From assembly GCA_002730525.1 (NCBI GenBank), contig PCAK01000010.1, forward strand, positions 58,506 to 122,505: a stretch of DNA of 64,000 bases, given 5' to 3'. The notes beneath the pieces are model-generated. The model worked only from the letters and a program-made list of their open reading frames with translations, was not told where the DNA came from and made no database searches. How positions within the stretch are numbered: position 1 is the first letter of the stretch; every line of letters begins with the position of its first letter. This document shows, in pieces, positions 7,504 to 17,388 of this stretch. The translations under genes and the position numbers were made by a program. The DNA comes from Acidobacteriota bacterium (GTDB lineage: Bacteria; Acidobacteriota; Vicinamibacteria; Vicinamibacterales; UBA823).

Positions 7504-8812
7504 CCTGCTTGATGTAGTCGTGCCACTCCTCGCGTTTGGCAGCGACGAAGTGCGTGAAGATGTGCTTGCCGAGCGTGTCCCGCACCAGATCGTCCTTCTC
7601 CAGGGCATCCAGCGCCGCGTTCAGGTCACCGGGCAACTCGTCGATCTTCAGCGACCGACGCTCGCGGTGGCTCATCGTGTAGATGTTCTTGTTGACCGGT
7701 GGGCCCGGATCGATCTCGCTGTCGATGCCTTCCAGTCCCGCCCGCAGCATCACGGCCAGCGCGAGATACGGATTGCACGACGGGTCGGGCATCCGTAGCT
7801 CGACCCGGGTACCGACGCCCCGCGAGGCGGGCACGCGAATCAGCGGGCTGCGATTCTTTTCCGACCAGGCGATGTTCGTCGGCGCCTCGTAGCCGGGGAC
7901 CATCCGCTTGTAGGAGTTCACGAGCGGATTCGTGATCGCACAGAAGCCCTTGGCGTGCCGCAGCAGCCCGCCGATGTAGTGCAGACACGTCTTGCTGAGC
8001 TGCCATTCGGCCGTCTCGTCGTAGAACGCGTTGTTGCCGTTCGTGAAGATCGACTGATGGGTGTGCATCCCCGAGCCATTGATGCCATGAATCGGCTTCG
8101 GCATGAACGTCGCGTGCAGGCCGTTCTGCATCGCGATGTTCTTCACCACGAATCGGAAGGTGCTGATGCTGTCGGCGGTCGTCAGCACATCGTCGTAGCG
8201 AAAATCGATCTCGTGCTGGCCGGCGGCCACCTCGTGGTGGGCTGCCTCCACGTGGAAGTCCATCGCTTCGAGCGCCAGGACGATCTGACGCCGCACGTCC
8301 TCGCCGAGGTCAACGGGTGTCAGATCGAAGTAGCCTCCCGTGTCATGCGTCTCGGTCGTCGGGTTGCCGTCGCGCGTCTGGAACAGGAAGAACTCGGCCT
8401 CCGGCCCGGCGTTCATGTCGAATCCGCGCTTGGACGCCATGTCGATCACCCGCCGGAGCATCATCCGTGGGCAGCCGTCGAACGGCTTGCCATCGGGCAT
8501 GTAGATGTCGCAGATGAGTCGCGCGACGGTCTCACCGGACGAGTTCTCCCACGGGAACACCTGAAAGGTCCGGAGGTCGGGTCTCAGGTGCATGTCCGAC
8601 TCTTCGATTCTCACGAAGCCCTCGATCGACGAACCGTCGAACATGATCTTGCCGTCGAGGGCCTCGTCGAACTGCTTGTCGGGAACCTCGACGTTCTTGA
8701 TGGTCCCGAGAATGTCGGTGAACTGTAGACGCAGGAACTTCACGCCGAGTCGGTCGACGGTCTCGCGGATCTCGGCTTTCTGGGCTTCGTGGGCCGTGGC
8801 GTCCGGGGTCAC
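7463..8812 (-). CDS. glnA: Type I glutamine synthetase, GSI-alpha class
   Basis: A 449-residue glutamine synthetase that makes glutamine from glutamate, ammonia and ATP as a dodecamer. Visible signatures are FDGSSIEGFVRIEESDM near residue 58 (metal/substrate entry), the NGSGMHTHQSIF ATP-binding motif, and the RVP-x-SRG and RMPDPSCNPYLALA segments. Arg68 within GFVRIEE matches the Arg used in feedback inhibition of B. subtilis GlnA. The protein ends at VTPWEMQRYLTAY and lacks the adenylylation loop, so control by GlnE is unlikely. Start GTG 8812 was chosen for AGGAG seven bases upstream. Its promoter lies in the divergent gap shared with the PDZ gene. No glnR-like gene is nearby. Confidence 0.96.
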   Translation of the reverse strand: MTPDATAHEAQKAEIRETVDRLGVKFLRLQFTDILGTIKNVEVPDKQFDEALDGKIMFDGSSIEGFVRIEESDMHLRPDLRTFQVFPWENSSGETVARLICDIYMPDGKPFDGCPRMMLRRVIDMASKRGFDMNAGPEAEFFLFQTRDGNPTTETHDTGGYFDLTPVDLGEDVRRQIVLALEAMDFHVEAAHHEVAAGQHEIDFRYDDVLTTADSISTFRFVVKNIAMQNGLHATFMPKPIHGINGSGMHTHQSIFTNGNNAFYDETAEWQLSKTCLHYIGGLLRHAKGFCAITNPLVNSYKRMVPGYEAPTNIAWSEKNRSPLIRVPASRGVGTRVELRMPDPSCNPYLALAVMLRAGLEGIDSEIDPGPPVNKNIYTMSHRERRSLKIDELPGDLNAALDALEKDDLVRDTLGKHIFTHFVAAKREEWHDYIKQVTPWEMQRYLTAY

Positions 8813-8868
8813 TGGAGAACTCCTTCCGGTTCGATCGATGGGCGGCGGCTCAGCGTGTGAAAGAACGA

Positions 8869-8898
8869 ACTGTACCTCAAAATGTGCCATGTGCGCAA
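8869..8898 (-). promoter_or_regulatory. Probable glnA promoter
   Basis: Minus strand: TTGCGC (8898-8893), an 18-base spacer and TACAGT (8874-8869), giving a leader of about 50 bases before GTG 8812. Confidence 0.45.
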
Positions 8899-9049
8899 AC
8901 ATATTGCCTTCTGACCTCAGATAATGGCCAGTGTCGTGCAGCTCGACTCTAAGAACATGCAGAGGATGCAGAAATGTGACGATCAGACCGGATCGCCTGA
9001 CCCGTCGTCAGACTCCTATATGAGCCAGATAGCCCAGGGGAGAACCGAT

Positions 9050-9931
9050 ATGCGACAGCTGATTCGAGCGGGTATGGCGCTGGTCCTGATCTGCGGCGCC
9101 GGGGAGTGGATGGTGGCGGGCGCCGCGGCGCAAGACCGGACGGCGCCGCGCGACCAGTCGATCGAGGCGACGCAGTTCAACTGGAACATCGCGACGGGCG
9201 GGGCGCGGATCGGCGTCTCGATCCGTGACATCGACACGGCCGACGTCGAGCGCGAATCGCTCGAGTCCGCGAGCGGCGCGGTCGTCGAATCGGTGACCGA
9301 CGACAGCCCGGCGGACGCGGCCGGTGTCCGCGCCGGCGACGTCATTCTTGGCTTCGACGGCGAGCGCGTGCGCAGCGCCAGGCAGCTGACGCGACTCGTG
9401 CGGGAAACGCCGGTGGGGCGCGCTGTCGATCTCACGGTGCAGCGTGCTGGTGCCAGGCACGATCTCGAGATCACGCCCGACACGCGAACCGCGTCAGCCG
9501 AGTCCTGGCTACCGGTCGAGCGATTCGAACGTCTCGGCGAGGACCTGGGTCGTCGCTTCGAGAACTTCAGCCTGCCCGATTTCGATCTCTTCCGCGCTCG
9601 TCGCCCGCGTCTCGGCATCGGCGCCGAGGAACTGACGGCGCAGCTTGCCGAGTACTTCGGCGTCGAGGCTGGCGTGCTGGTGACTCACGTCGAAGAGGGC
9701 TCGGCGGCTGAGGCGGCCGGTCTTCGGGCGGGCGATGTGATCACGGCGGTGGATGGCGAGGGTGTCGACGATGTGAGCGAGTTGCGCCGTCGACTCCGCG
9801 AGGTCGACGGCGGCGAGGAGTTTCCCCTGGCGGTTACCCGCGATCGCAACGCGCTGAGCCTCGGCACGACGCTGCCCGAGCCCGAGACGCCGGAGCGGCG
9901 GCGCCGTGCCAATCGCCAGCCGCTGGAGTAA
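9050..9931 (+). CDS. Secreted double-PDZ protein without a protease domain
   Basis: A 293-residue protein. It starts with MRQLIRAGMALVLICGAG and a signal peptide ending near AAAQ, so it is probably periplasmic. Two PDZ domains are visible: about residues 55-140 (GARIGVSIRDID, then SPADAAGVRAGDVILGFDGERV) and about 185-275 (RPRLGIGAEELTAQL, then SAAEAAGLRAGDVITAVDGEGV). No trypsin-like domain is present, unlike DegP/HtrA, so it may be an adaptor or scaffold. The ATG at 9050 has GGGGAGA six bases upstream, which decides the start over upstream ATGs. TATATG at 9017 is a possible -10. Its stop is 2 bp from the stop of the convergent GAF protein. Confidence 0.85.
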   Translation: MRQLIRAGMALVLICGAGEWMVAGAAAQDRTAPRDQSIEATQFNWNIATGGARIGVSIRDIDTADVERESLESASGAVVESVTDDSPADAAGVRAGDVILGFDGERVRSARQLTRLVRETPVGRAVDLTVQRAGARHDLEITPDTRTASAESWLPVERFERLGEDLGRRFENFSLPDFDLFRARRPRLGIGAEELTAQLAEYFGVEAGVLVTHVEEGSAAEAAGLRAGDVITAVDGEGVDDVSELRRRLREVDGGEEFPLAVTRDRNALSLGTTLPEPETPERRRRANRQPLE

Positions 9932-9933
9932 TT

Positions 9934-11235
9934 TTAGGCAGTTCCGGTCTTGGCCGCGTCGACGTCGCCGGCCTCGGCATCCTCGCCGGCGTTGCCAACC
10001 AGGAGGACGACGAGCTGGGCGGCGAGGATCGATACGGTGGCGCGTTCGAGGACGCCGATCTCACCAGAGAGTTCGGCGGTCACGACACCGACACAGCCGC
10101 TGGCGGCCAGGAGCGGGGCGACAAGCGCCCCGCGCGCGCCGTCTCCCGCGTCGACGATCTGCACTCTCGATGTCCGAAACGCATGTGCGGCGGCGTTGTC
10201 GCCATCGCACGGGAGCTCGCCCATGCTGCCCAGGACGTCGGACGGGTAGCCGTGGGCGATGACCGCACGCAGCGCGCGGTTCGAGCTGTCGGTGAGCCAG
10301 ACAATCACGCCGGAGGCTTCGAGAAGCCCGGCGGCTCGTTCGAGGAGCGCGGGCAGTTGTTCGCCGTCGGACACACGCGCGAGGTCGGTGCACAGTGCCG
10401 CGACCGCCGCGAGGTCGGCCGGCGTTGCGTCGACTGGCGCATCGATGATCGGCGTGCCGGCCGCCATGTCGTCGTCGATCGCGGCGTCCGTGTCCAGCTC
10501 GATCGCGAGGTCGCCCGCGACGTCGATGCCAGTGCCGGACTCGCTGGGGGCTGCGTCGAGATCCAGCGACAGGTCGCGGACCGCCGTGCGCGACAGCAGC
10601 GTCGAGAGCGAATCTTCCATCTCCGGCGCCGCCGGGGCGGCCTGTTTGGCACCCGGGGCCAGAAGCAGCATGAACAGCAGACCGGCGACGGCCGCCCCGG
10701 CGATCACCGTGGCCTGGCGGACGCGGAGCTGACGCCGTGCGCGCCCCCGGGCGAGACGTTCGGTCTCGAGGGCCGAGGCGATCTCGTCGTCAGCCGCGTC
10801 GGTCAGTTCGAGCCCGTCGGTGAAGATGAGGTCCGACGCTGGGATGGTCTGATCGCCCCCGATGAGCTCGCGGGCGCGGTCGTCCATTTTGCTGAAGTGC
10901 GTGACCGTGGCCGCCGCGGAGTCGAGTTTCGACCGCGCCTCAGGGGCTTGGACGCCTTGGGCGAGGGCCGCCAGGCGCTCGGCGGCGAATTCGAGCATTG
11001 CCGTCACGCGGGCCAGCCAGTAGTCCCGGTCCTGTCCTGCGGCGACGTAGGCGGCCTGGGCCGCGCGCAGTTCGATCACGGCGCGCCGCGCCTCTCCGCC
11101 GACCGTTTCCATCGCCGTTCCGGCTTCGCCGGCCACCGTGATCTGTCCGTCGAGCCTGGCCACTTCGAAAGCGGCAGCGGCACAGATCATCACGAACAGC
11201 ACGACGAGACCAACGCGCCAAGCCCGACGCTGCAT
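9934..11235 (-). CDS. Membrane-anchored GAF-domain protein
   Basis: A 433-residue protein. One membrane helix is at residues 8-24 and a second at about 172-195. Between them is an outward-facing, Ala-rich helical domain of about 145 residues resembling a CHASE3/four-helix-bundle sensor. The cytoplasmic half has an Asp-rich linker (about 225-280) and a GAF domain at about 285-415 (LCTDLARVSDGEQLPALLERAAGLL, then VIVWLTDSS). No output domain such as a kinase or cyclase follows, so it must pass its signal to a separate partner or has lost its effector. On the minus strand, TATAGT about 11 bases before ATG 11235 suggests a very short leader. Confidence 0.75.
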   Translation of the reverse strand: MQRRAWRVGLVVLFVMICAAAAFEVARLDGQITVAGEAGTAMETVGGEARRAVIELRAAQAAYVAAGQDRDYWLARVTAMLEFAAERLAALAQGVQAPEARSKLDSAAATVTHFSKMDDRARELIGGDQTIPASDLIFTDGLELTDAADDEIASALETERLARGRARRQLRVRQATVIAGAAVAGLLFMLLLAPGAKQAAPAAPEMEDSLSTLLSRTAVRDLSLDLDAAPSESGTGIDVAGDLAIELDTDAAIDDDMAAGTPIIDAPVDATPADLAAVAALCTDLARVSDGEQLPALLERAAGLLEASGVIVWLTDSSNRALRAVIAHGYPSDVLGSMGELPCDGDNAAAHAFRTSRVQIVDAGDGARGALVAPLLAASGCVGVVTAELSGEIGVLERATVSILAAQLVVLLVGNAGEDAEAGDVDAAKTGTA

Positions 11236-11292
11236 ACGTGGCGCCTACTATAACACCGGAGATCGTTCGGGAGGAGGCGCCGGTGGCCGCCG

Positions 11293-13113
11293 CTACTGCG
11301 TGGTGGACGCCGCCGCGAGGTCGGCGGGGCGGAGGATGACGTAGGTTGGCAGGCCGACACTGTCGAAGTGGTCCATCACGTCCTTCGCGGGCGGACTGCT
11401 CGGGTCTTCCGCTTGGAACTTGATCTTCACGTAGGCGTCGAGCTCCGCGGTGACCGTCGGGTCCTTGAACGTGGTCTGATCCATCGTCAGGCAGTTCTTG
11501 CACCACGTCGCCCACAGGTCCACCAGCACGAGTTTGTTCTCCGCGCGCGCGGCCTCGAGACCTTCGCTCAGCGACGCGTACCAGCCTTCCTCGAGCTTTT
11601 CCTCGACGCTGCTGGCCACCGCCCCGGCGTCGACCCACCGGTTTTCGAAGATGCCGTACGCGACGTAGCCGTAGTAGACCGCCGTGCCCAGGATGAAAAC
11701 GCCGAAGGCGTGCTTGACGTGGACCATCCAGGCGCCTGGCTTCGGGAGGAACGACAGGCCGGCTCCGGCGATTGGCCAGGGCAGTGCCATGCCGATGCCG
11801 AGACAGAACGGCAGCAGCAGCGCCACGGTCGCGCCTGTGGCGTACAGATCACTCGAGAAGAGGATCACCTGGATCACGACCGGCGCCACGCACGCGCCGG
11901 CCAGCAGCGCGGCGACTGTGCCCATGCCGAACGCCGCCATGAACGACCCGTTCTCGTTATTGCCGATCTTGAGCTTCGACTGGAATCTCGAGAAGTCGAT
12001 GACCAGCACGTCGAACATGGCGAGCGCCAGGACGACGAACAGCGCCGCGATGCCGAGGTTGAACCAGGGTGAGGCGTTGATCGTGCCGAACGTCCCGGCG
12101 GTGAGGATGACGATCAGGCCGAGCGCACCGTAGACCGCGGCCATCGCCGCGCCATAGGCGCCGCCGAGCAGCAGCCCCCGCACGCGGGAGCCGGCCCGCG
12201 CGCCCGCGCCGATGATCGCGATGTTGATCGGAATCATCGGCAGGACGCACGGCGTCAGGTTGAGCGCGAGCCCGCCGAGCAGGATGAGCAGCAGGATGGC
12301 TAGCGGCCCGCGGCCCTCGAACCAGCCGCGCTGGGCCTCGCCCGATTCGGCCGCGCTGACGAAGCTCAGGAAGTCCTCGGAGTCGAGGTACCCGCCGGTT
12401 GTGCCGAGAATGTCGAACGCACCGAGCGCGACGGTGACGCCGGTGCCGTCCTCCGCCGCGTCTGCGCTTAGGGCCGAGGTGCCCGACGCGGCGACCGCGA
12501 GGGTGTCGGACGTCCTCGTCTGGGGGGGCGCGACGGAGTTCTCGCTTCCGAAGCTGATGCCACCGAACAGCTCGGCATGTCGCGACGCCACGCCCGTCCC
12601 GGCGGGCACGACATCGACGGTCCACTCGAACTCGGCCGTCGTCGGCATGTAGCACATTGTTTCGTCGCACGCCTGATACCGCAGCGACCCGGGCACGGTG
12701 TACTGGCCGGCCGGGAGATCGCCCGCCAGCGCGAAGACGACACCGACGGAAAAGCGCTCCTCGAACACCGCCAGCGGGGTGTCGGCGCCAAACTGTTCGA
12801 GCAAACCGGCCTCGGGATAGGCGATCTCCGTCACGGTGATCCCGTCGGGCGGCGCGATCCTCAGGGCCGTCGGAATGAGGAAATCGTCGAGCGGGGCCTG
12901 CGAGTTCATGTGCAGGCCTGGCTCAAGTTGCACCCGGAGGGCTCCACGCAGATCGGAACCGGGTGTCCCGGCGTCTGCGGCCAGCAGCGTCTCGGTCTCG
13001 ATCGGTCTCGGCTGGGCCGCCGAGGCCCCCGCCAGGACGAGGACGAGGGTCGCGAGCGTCAGGAGAGCGATGGCGCGTGAACGGCCCAGTTGCATCTGCA
13101 TCGTTGATTGCAT
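11293..13113 (-). CDS. dsbD: Thiol:disulfide interchange protein DsbD
   Basis: A DsbD-type electron transporter of about 606 residues with all three parts. After a signal peptide comes the periplasmic N-terminal domain with its redox pair in YQACDETMCYMP. The eight-helix membrane domain carries one Cys in LNLTPCVLPMIP and the other in LLAGACVAPVV. The C-terminal thioredoxin-like domain has WATWCKNCLTMD. DsbD moves electrons from cytoplasmic thioredoxin to periplasmic acceptors. ATG 13113 is the likely start, with two further Met codons just after; an ATG at 13164 lies too close to a TACAAT -10 element. It is one of two thiol-redox-related proteins in this window, the other being the PCYCGC protein at 3103. 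Confidence 0.93.
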   Translation of the reverse strand: MQSTMQMQLGRSRAIALLTLATLVLVLAGASAAQPRPIETETLLAADAGTPGSDLRGALRVQLEPGLHMNSQAPLDDFLIPTALRIAPPDGITVTEIAYPEAGLLEQFGADTPLAVFEERFSVGVVFALAGDLPAGQYTVPGSLRYQACDETMCYMPTTAEFEWTVDVVPAGTGVASRHAELFGGISFGSENSVAPPQTRTSDTLAVAASGTSALSADAAEDGTGVTVALGAFDILGTTGGYLDSEDFLSFVSAAESGEAQRGWFEGRGPLAILLLILLGGLALNLTPCVLPMIPINIAIIGAGARAGSRVRGLLLGGAYGAAMAAVYGALGLIVILTAGTFGTINASPWFNLGIAALFVVLALAMFDVLVIDFSRFQSKLKIGNNENGSFMAAFGMGTVAALLAGACVAPVVIQVILFSSDLYATGATVALLLPFCLGIGMALPWPIAGAGLSFLPKPGAWMVHVKHAFGVFILGTAVYYGYVAYGIFENRWVDAGAVASSVEEKLEEGWYASLSEGLEAARAENKLVLVDLWATWCKNCLTMDQTTFKDPTVTAELDAYVKIKFQAEDPSSPPAKDVMDHFDSVGLPTYVILRPADLAAASTTQ

Positions 13114-13317
13114 TGGTAGGACGCCGACCCCAAGTGGGACGGTCCGTCCGTTTCCGCCGCTCATTTATTGTACCAGACGCTCAGCGGGCGCGTTGCCGGG
13201 AAGGGCCTATTTTCAGGGGTATTTCGGCCGTCGGCCCCGGGGAAGGCCGAGAGGCCGGGTGGTAAGATGAGATGGATCGCCTCACCCCGGTGTCTAACTG
13301 AGCCCGACAGGATTCTC

Positions 13318-16089
13318 ATGGTGAAACATCTCCCGACCTTCTCCGGCGCCGCCGCTCTGCTGGCGCTCTGCCTGGGGCTCGGACCGGCAACCGCCGCCCG
13401 CGCCCAGAGCCCTGAGCCCGCCGGCGAGGACCTCACCGCGTTCTACGAGCAGCTAGAGCGGACCATCATTTCGGGCCGCGCCGCGGCCTATCTCGGGATG
13501 CTGTCGCCGTCGCTGGCCGCGCGCGCCGCGACTCGGCAGTTCGTCACGCGGAACATCGTCACCGGCGTCACCAACGTCACGGTCAGCGAGTTGCGTCGAC
13601 TGCCGCTGTCCGGGGCGCCCGCGGGCGAGGGCTACGCCGTCCTGATCGAGATCTTCCGCGAGCAGCGCCTGGCCGGCGATGTGGCGACCTGGCTGCTGAA
13701 CGTGCGGCGCGACGTCGATCCGGGCACGAACCGGTCGTTCTCGGACGGGCCGCAGTGGCGGATCGTCGGGCAGGAGCGGCTGACGCAGGTGGGCGGGCTG
13801 TTCCGCCTCGAACTGCACCCCGAGCAGCAGTACATCGTCCGCAACTTGACGATCGAGGCGACGGACCTGACGCTGCGCATGGCCGACGGGTTGGCGTTCG
13901 TCGCCGACACGGGCCAGGGGATCACCGGCCTCGTCCTCCAGGGAGAGGGCGAGGTGGACTTCACGCCCACGCCCGAGGTCGAGCAGGCGCAGCTTCAGCT
14001 GTTCGCCGGCGACAGCGCGCTCAGAACGACCTTCGACAGCGCCTTCATCCGCGTGAACCCCAACGACTTCGATGCCCTGGTGCCGCGCGACGCACTGCTC
14101 GAACGCACCGTGGGGCCGCGCGACTATGAAGAGGCCCAGGAGGTGTTCGACAGGTACGCCCCCGAGTCGTACCTCGTCGACGTCGGCCACCTGAGCGACG
14201 AGGTCTGGTGGGTGCTCCCCAACGAGGGCGACCTGCTGGTCGAACTGGAGACACCGCACTACGACGACCTGACCTACGTGAAATCGAGCCGGAAGGCCGA
14301 AGACATTCAGCTCTTCGACCGAGAAGGCCGCCGCAACATCTCGATCTACGCCTCCGACGAGAAGCTAGTCACGCGCGGCCGCTTCTACAGCGAGGACGAT
14401 CTGATCGAGTACGACATCGAGAACTACGACCTCGACGTGCGGTTCTTGCCGCAGCGCGACTGGATGGAAGGCAGGGCCACGCTGACGGTCCGCGCCGTGA
14501 GCGATCTGTCGATGCTATCGGTCCGGATCGCCGACGCGCTCACGGTCGAGTCGGTCTCGGCCGAGCCCTTCGGCCGCCTGTTTCCGCTTCGGACCCCGGG
14601 TCAGAACACGATGATTCTCAACCTGCCCTCGCGGGTGCCGGCGGGCGACACGTTCACGCTGACGGTCGACTACAACGGTGAGTTGCCGGCCGAGGCCGTG
14701 GACCACCAGGCCATCGTGCCGCGCGATCTGTCGCTGCTCGAATCGTCGCGATTCGTCCACCCGACCATTCGCTCCGGGCCCGAGCCGCACTATCTCTACA
14801 GCAGCCGAAGCTTCTGGTACCCGCAATCGACGGTCACCGACTTCGCGCCCGCGACGATCAGCATCACCGTGCCACCCGACTTCGGGTGCGTCGCCAGCGG
14901 CCATCTGAGCGGCCCGCCGCGGGAACTCTACGGTGAGGATTCACTCGGCATGCCGGATGGGTCCAAGCAGTACGTCTTCGAAGCCGAGCGGCCGATACGC
15001 TATCTGGCCGCCGTGATGAGTGAGTTCGTCAGCGTGGGCTCCGAAGCGATCACGCTGCCGCCGGTGGAAGGCGGCGTTGCCGCGGATGCCACGACGTCAC
15101 GCGAGCTCACCTTGTCGGTCGAGGCCAACGTGCGGCAGCGCCGCCGCGCACGCCAGCTCTCCGAGCGTGCGGAGGAGATCCTCGGCTTCTACTCGTCGCT
15201 CGTCGGTGACCTGCCGTATTCGAGCTTGACGGTCGCCATGGTCGAGAGCGAGTTGCCGGGCGGGCACAGCCCGGCGCACATCTCGATGATCAACGAGCCG
15301 GTGCAGAACAGCAATCTGCTGTGGCGTCGGGACCCCGTCTTCTTCGCCGCCGCGCCGGATTTCTTCCTGGCGCACGAGCTGGCACATCAGTGGTGGGGGC
15401 AGGCCGTGGGCTGGAGCAACTACCACGAGCAGTGGCTGAGCGAAGGGATGGCGCAGTACTTCGCCGCGCTGTACGCCCGGCATGCGCAGGGCGACGGCGT
15501 CTTCCGGCAGATCATGCGGCAGATGCGCGAATGGTCGATGCAGCAGTCGGCCCAGGGCCCGGTCTACCTCGGCTACCGGCTCGGACACATCAAGCAGGAC
15601 TCCCGGATCTTCCGGGCGCTCGTCTACAACAAGGGCGCGATGGTGATGCACATGCTGCACCGCCTGGTGGGCGACGATGCGTTCTTCCGCGGCGTTCGCC
15701 GCTTCTACACCGACTGGCGGTTCCGGAAGGCCGGGACCGAAGACTTTCGGTTGGCGTTCGAGCAGGAGTCGGGTCTCTCGCTGGCGCGTTTCTTCGAGCG
15801 CTACATTCACGAGACCGGCTTGCCGGATCTCGCGTTCAGCTACACGCCCGAGGCTGCGCCGGGTGAGACGGGTGCCTCGGCGGTGAAGCTGCGATTCGAA
15901 CAGCAGACCGAGTTGCTGTACGGCGTGCCGGTCACGGTGACACTGCGCTACGCTAGTGGCGAGACGCAGAACGTCGTGGTAGGCGTCACCGAACGCATCA
16001 CCGAGGCGCGGGTGCCGCTGTCGGGTGTCTTGCGCGACATCGACGTGAACAGGGACTTCGAGGCGCTGGCGCGGGTCGAGGTCCGATAA
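13318..16089 (+). CDS. Secreted M1-family zinc aminopeptidase
   Basis: A 923-residue protein with a Sec signal peptide (MVKHLPTFSGAAALLALCLGL, cleavage near ARAQ). An N-terminal region of about 300 residues has no family I recognise. It is followed by an M1-type beta domain and the catalytic domain. The zinc motif HELAHQWW starts near residue 686, and the third ligand Glu is in WLSEGMAQYF 19 residues on. The usual GAMEN exopeptidase motif is replaced by GGHSPAHISMI, as in several M1-like families of this type, so substrate preference may differ. ATG 13318 has AGGA five bases upstream. TAAGAT at 13263 could be a -10 element. Confidence 0.9.
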   Translation: MVKHLPTFSGAAALLALCLGLGPATAARAQSPEPAGEDLTAFYEQLERTIISGRAAAYLGMLSPSLAARAATRQFVTRNIVTGVTNVTVSELRRLPLSGAPAGEGYAVLIEIFREQRLAGDVATWLLNVRRDVDPGTNRSFSDGPQWRIVGQERLTQVGGLFRLELHPEQQYIVRNLTIEATDLTLRMADGLAFVADTGQGITGLVLQGEGEVDFTPTPEVEQAQLQLFAGDSALRTTFDSAFIRVNPNDFDALVPRDALLERTVGPRDYEEAQEVFDRYAPESYLVDVGHLSDEVWWVLPNEGDLLVELETPHYDDLTYVKSSRKAEDIQLFDREGRRNISIYASDEKLVTRGRFYSEDDLIEYDIENYDLDVRFLPQRDWMEGRATLTVRAVSDLSMLSVRIADALTVESVSAEPFGRLFPLRTPGQNTMILNLPSRVPAGDTFTLTVDYNGELPAEAVDHQAIVPRDLSLLESSRFVHPTIRSGPEPHYLYSSRSFWYPQSTVTDFAPATISITVPPDFGCVASGHLSGPPRELYGEDSLGMPDGSKQYVFEAERPIRYLAAVMSEFVSVGSEAITLPPVEGGVAADATTSRELTLSVEANVRQRRRARQLSERAEEILGFYSSLVGDLPYSSLTVAMVESELPGGHSPAHISMINEPVQNSNLLWRRDPVFFAAAPDFFLAHELAHQWWGQAVGWSNYHEQWLSEGMAQYFAALYARHAQGDGVFRQIMRQMREWSMQQSAQGPVYLGYRLGHIKQDSRIFRALVYNKGAMVMHMLHRLVGDDAFFRGVRRFYTDWRFRKAGTEDFRLAFEQESGLSLARFFERYIHETGLPDLAFSYTPEAAPGETGASAVKLRFEQQTELLYGVPVTVTLRYASGETQNVVVGVTERITEARVPLSGVLRDIDVNRDFEALARVEVR

Positions 16090-16097
16090 CGGGTCCC

Positions 16098-17251
16098 CTA
16101 GCCGCCGGCGTGGCGGACGACGAGCACGGTGAGGTCGTCCGCGAGCTTGGTCGCCCTCGCGTGGGCTTCCACGGCCGACACGATACCGGCGCCGATGTCG
16201 GCGGCGCGCTGCCCGGCGCGCATCTCGAGAGCGCGCTCGAGGCCGGCCTCGTCGAACGGCGTCCCTTCCCGATCCTCCGCCTCGGTAACGCCGTCGGAGT
16301 ACAGCGTCAGCACGTCGCCCGCCGTGAGGCCGGTTTCCGCGGCTGCATACGTCGATCCCTCGAACATGCCGAGCGCGATGCCGCCGGTTTCGAGGCGCTC
16401 CACGCGTCCGTCCCGCCGGCGCAGCAGCGGTGGCATCTGCCCCGCGTTCACGTAGCGCAGCACGTCGGTGGCCGGGTCGTAGAGTCCGACGAAGAGCGTG
16501 ATGAACCGCGAGCCCAGCGCGTGGCGCACGATCTGTGTGTTCAGCCGCGAGGTGAGCGCGGCCGGCTCGGTGTCCTCGTCGACGATCGTTCGTAGCATGG
16601 CCAGGAGCAGCGCCATCAACAGCGAGGCCGGACTGCCCTTGCCGGCGACGTCACCGAGTGCGATGACGACTCGCCCGTCGGGCAGCGACAGGACGTCGTA
16701 GAAATCCCCACCCACCGTGTTGGCCGGCCGGGTACGCCCGTCGATGTCGAGCGGGCCCGTAGCCAGCGATCCCGGCGGCAGCATCGCCGTCTGGATCTCG
16801 CGCGCGATCTCGAGGTCGTTCTTCAGGGTGAACCGGTCCAGGACCTCCAGGACGAAGAGCAGGTTCACCAGTACGAAGCCCGTCAGGAGCCAGAGCGTGC
16901 CGTCTTCCCAGGCGGGCAGCGGCAGTGGGAGCCGCATCAAGGGCGTACGGGTGGGCGTGAGCGCGATGCCTCGGAACAGCAGCAAGCCGCCGATGGCCGC
17001 GGAGACGAGCGCGATGCCGAACAGCGCCCGTCGCGCCGGGCTGAGCTTCAGCGTGAACGCGAAGAAGAACAGCCGAAGCCGGAAAATCCACCGCCGGTGC
17101 CAGGGAGGTCGTCCACGACCTCCGCATCGAGGCCCCGGGAGAGGACGCGGTACGCCTCGCGCGCATCCCGCGTGAACAGCAACTGGAACTCGTCCGCCGT
17201 CAGGCCGCGGGTATAAGTCTCGAAGAAGGTATTGGGCGGGTTGGTGGGCAT
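16098..17251 (-). pseudogene. SpoIIE-type phosphatase gene with a single-base frameshift
   Basis: The true N-terminus starts at ATG 17251 (MPTNPPNTFFETYTRGLT, then DEFQLLFTRDAREAYRVL) in one frame and runs to VDDLPG near 17103. The rest, WHRRWIFRLRLFFFAFTLKLSP onward, is in another frame. Restoring one C in the CTCCC run at about 17100-17106 rejoins the two. Downstream are two membrane helices (about GIALVSAAIGGLLLFRGIAL and LWLLTGFVLVNLLFVLEVL) and a complete RsbU/SpoIIE PP2C domain with GGDFYDV, GDVAGKGSPASLL, LYSDGVTEAED and KLADDLTVLV. The C-run location makes a sequencing error possible; otherwise the protein is inactivated. Confidence 0.85.
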
Positions 17252-17370
17252 GGGTCGATGATCTCCGGTTCCTGCATGAATTGATGAGGAATGCGGAGAA
17301 TTCGTTCGACGTCCCGGCGTGGGGCGAAAAGCCACCGAGATACGACAAGGTGCGTCCGGCGCGCGGGGGT

Positions 17371-17387
17371 TCGGGGCGCAGCCCCGA
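17371..17387 (-). terminator. Hairpin directly after the DUF5658 stop codon
   Basis: TCGGGGC-gca-GCCCCGA (seven-base stem) begins one base after the stop codon of the DUF5658 gene, followed by a CCCCCGCGCG run. It belongs to a family seen also at 17851 and 51837. Confidence 0.5.
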
Positions 17388-17388
17388 G

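Noticed and set aside
8876..8897. Sigma-54-like TGGCAC upstream of glnA
   Set aside because: The GG half is present but no TTGC occurs at the required -12 distance. A sigma-70-type promoter overlaps the same bases.
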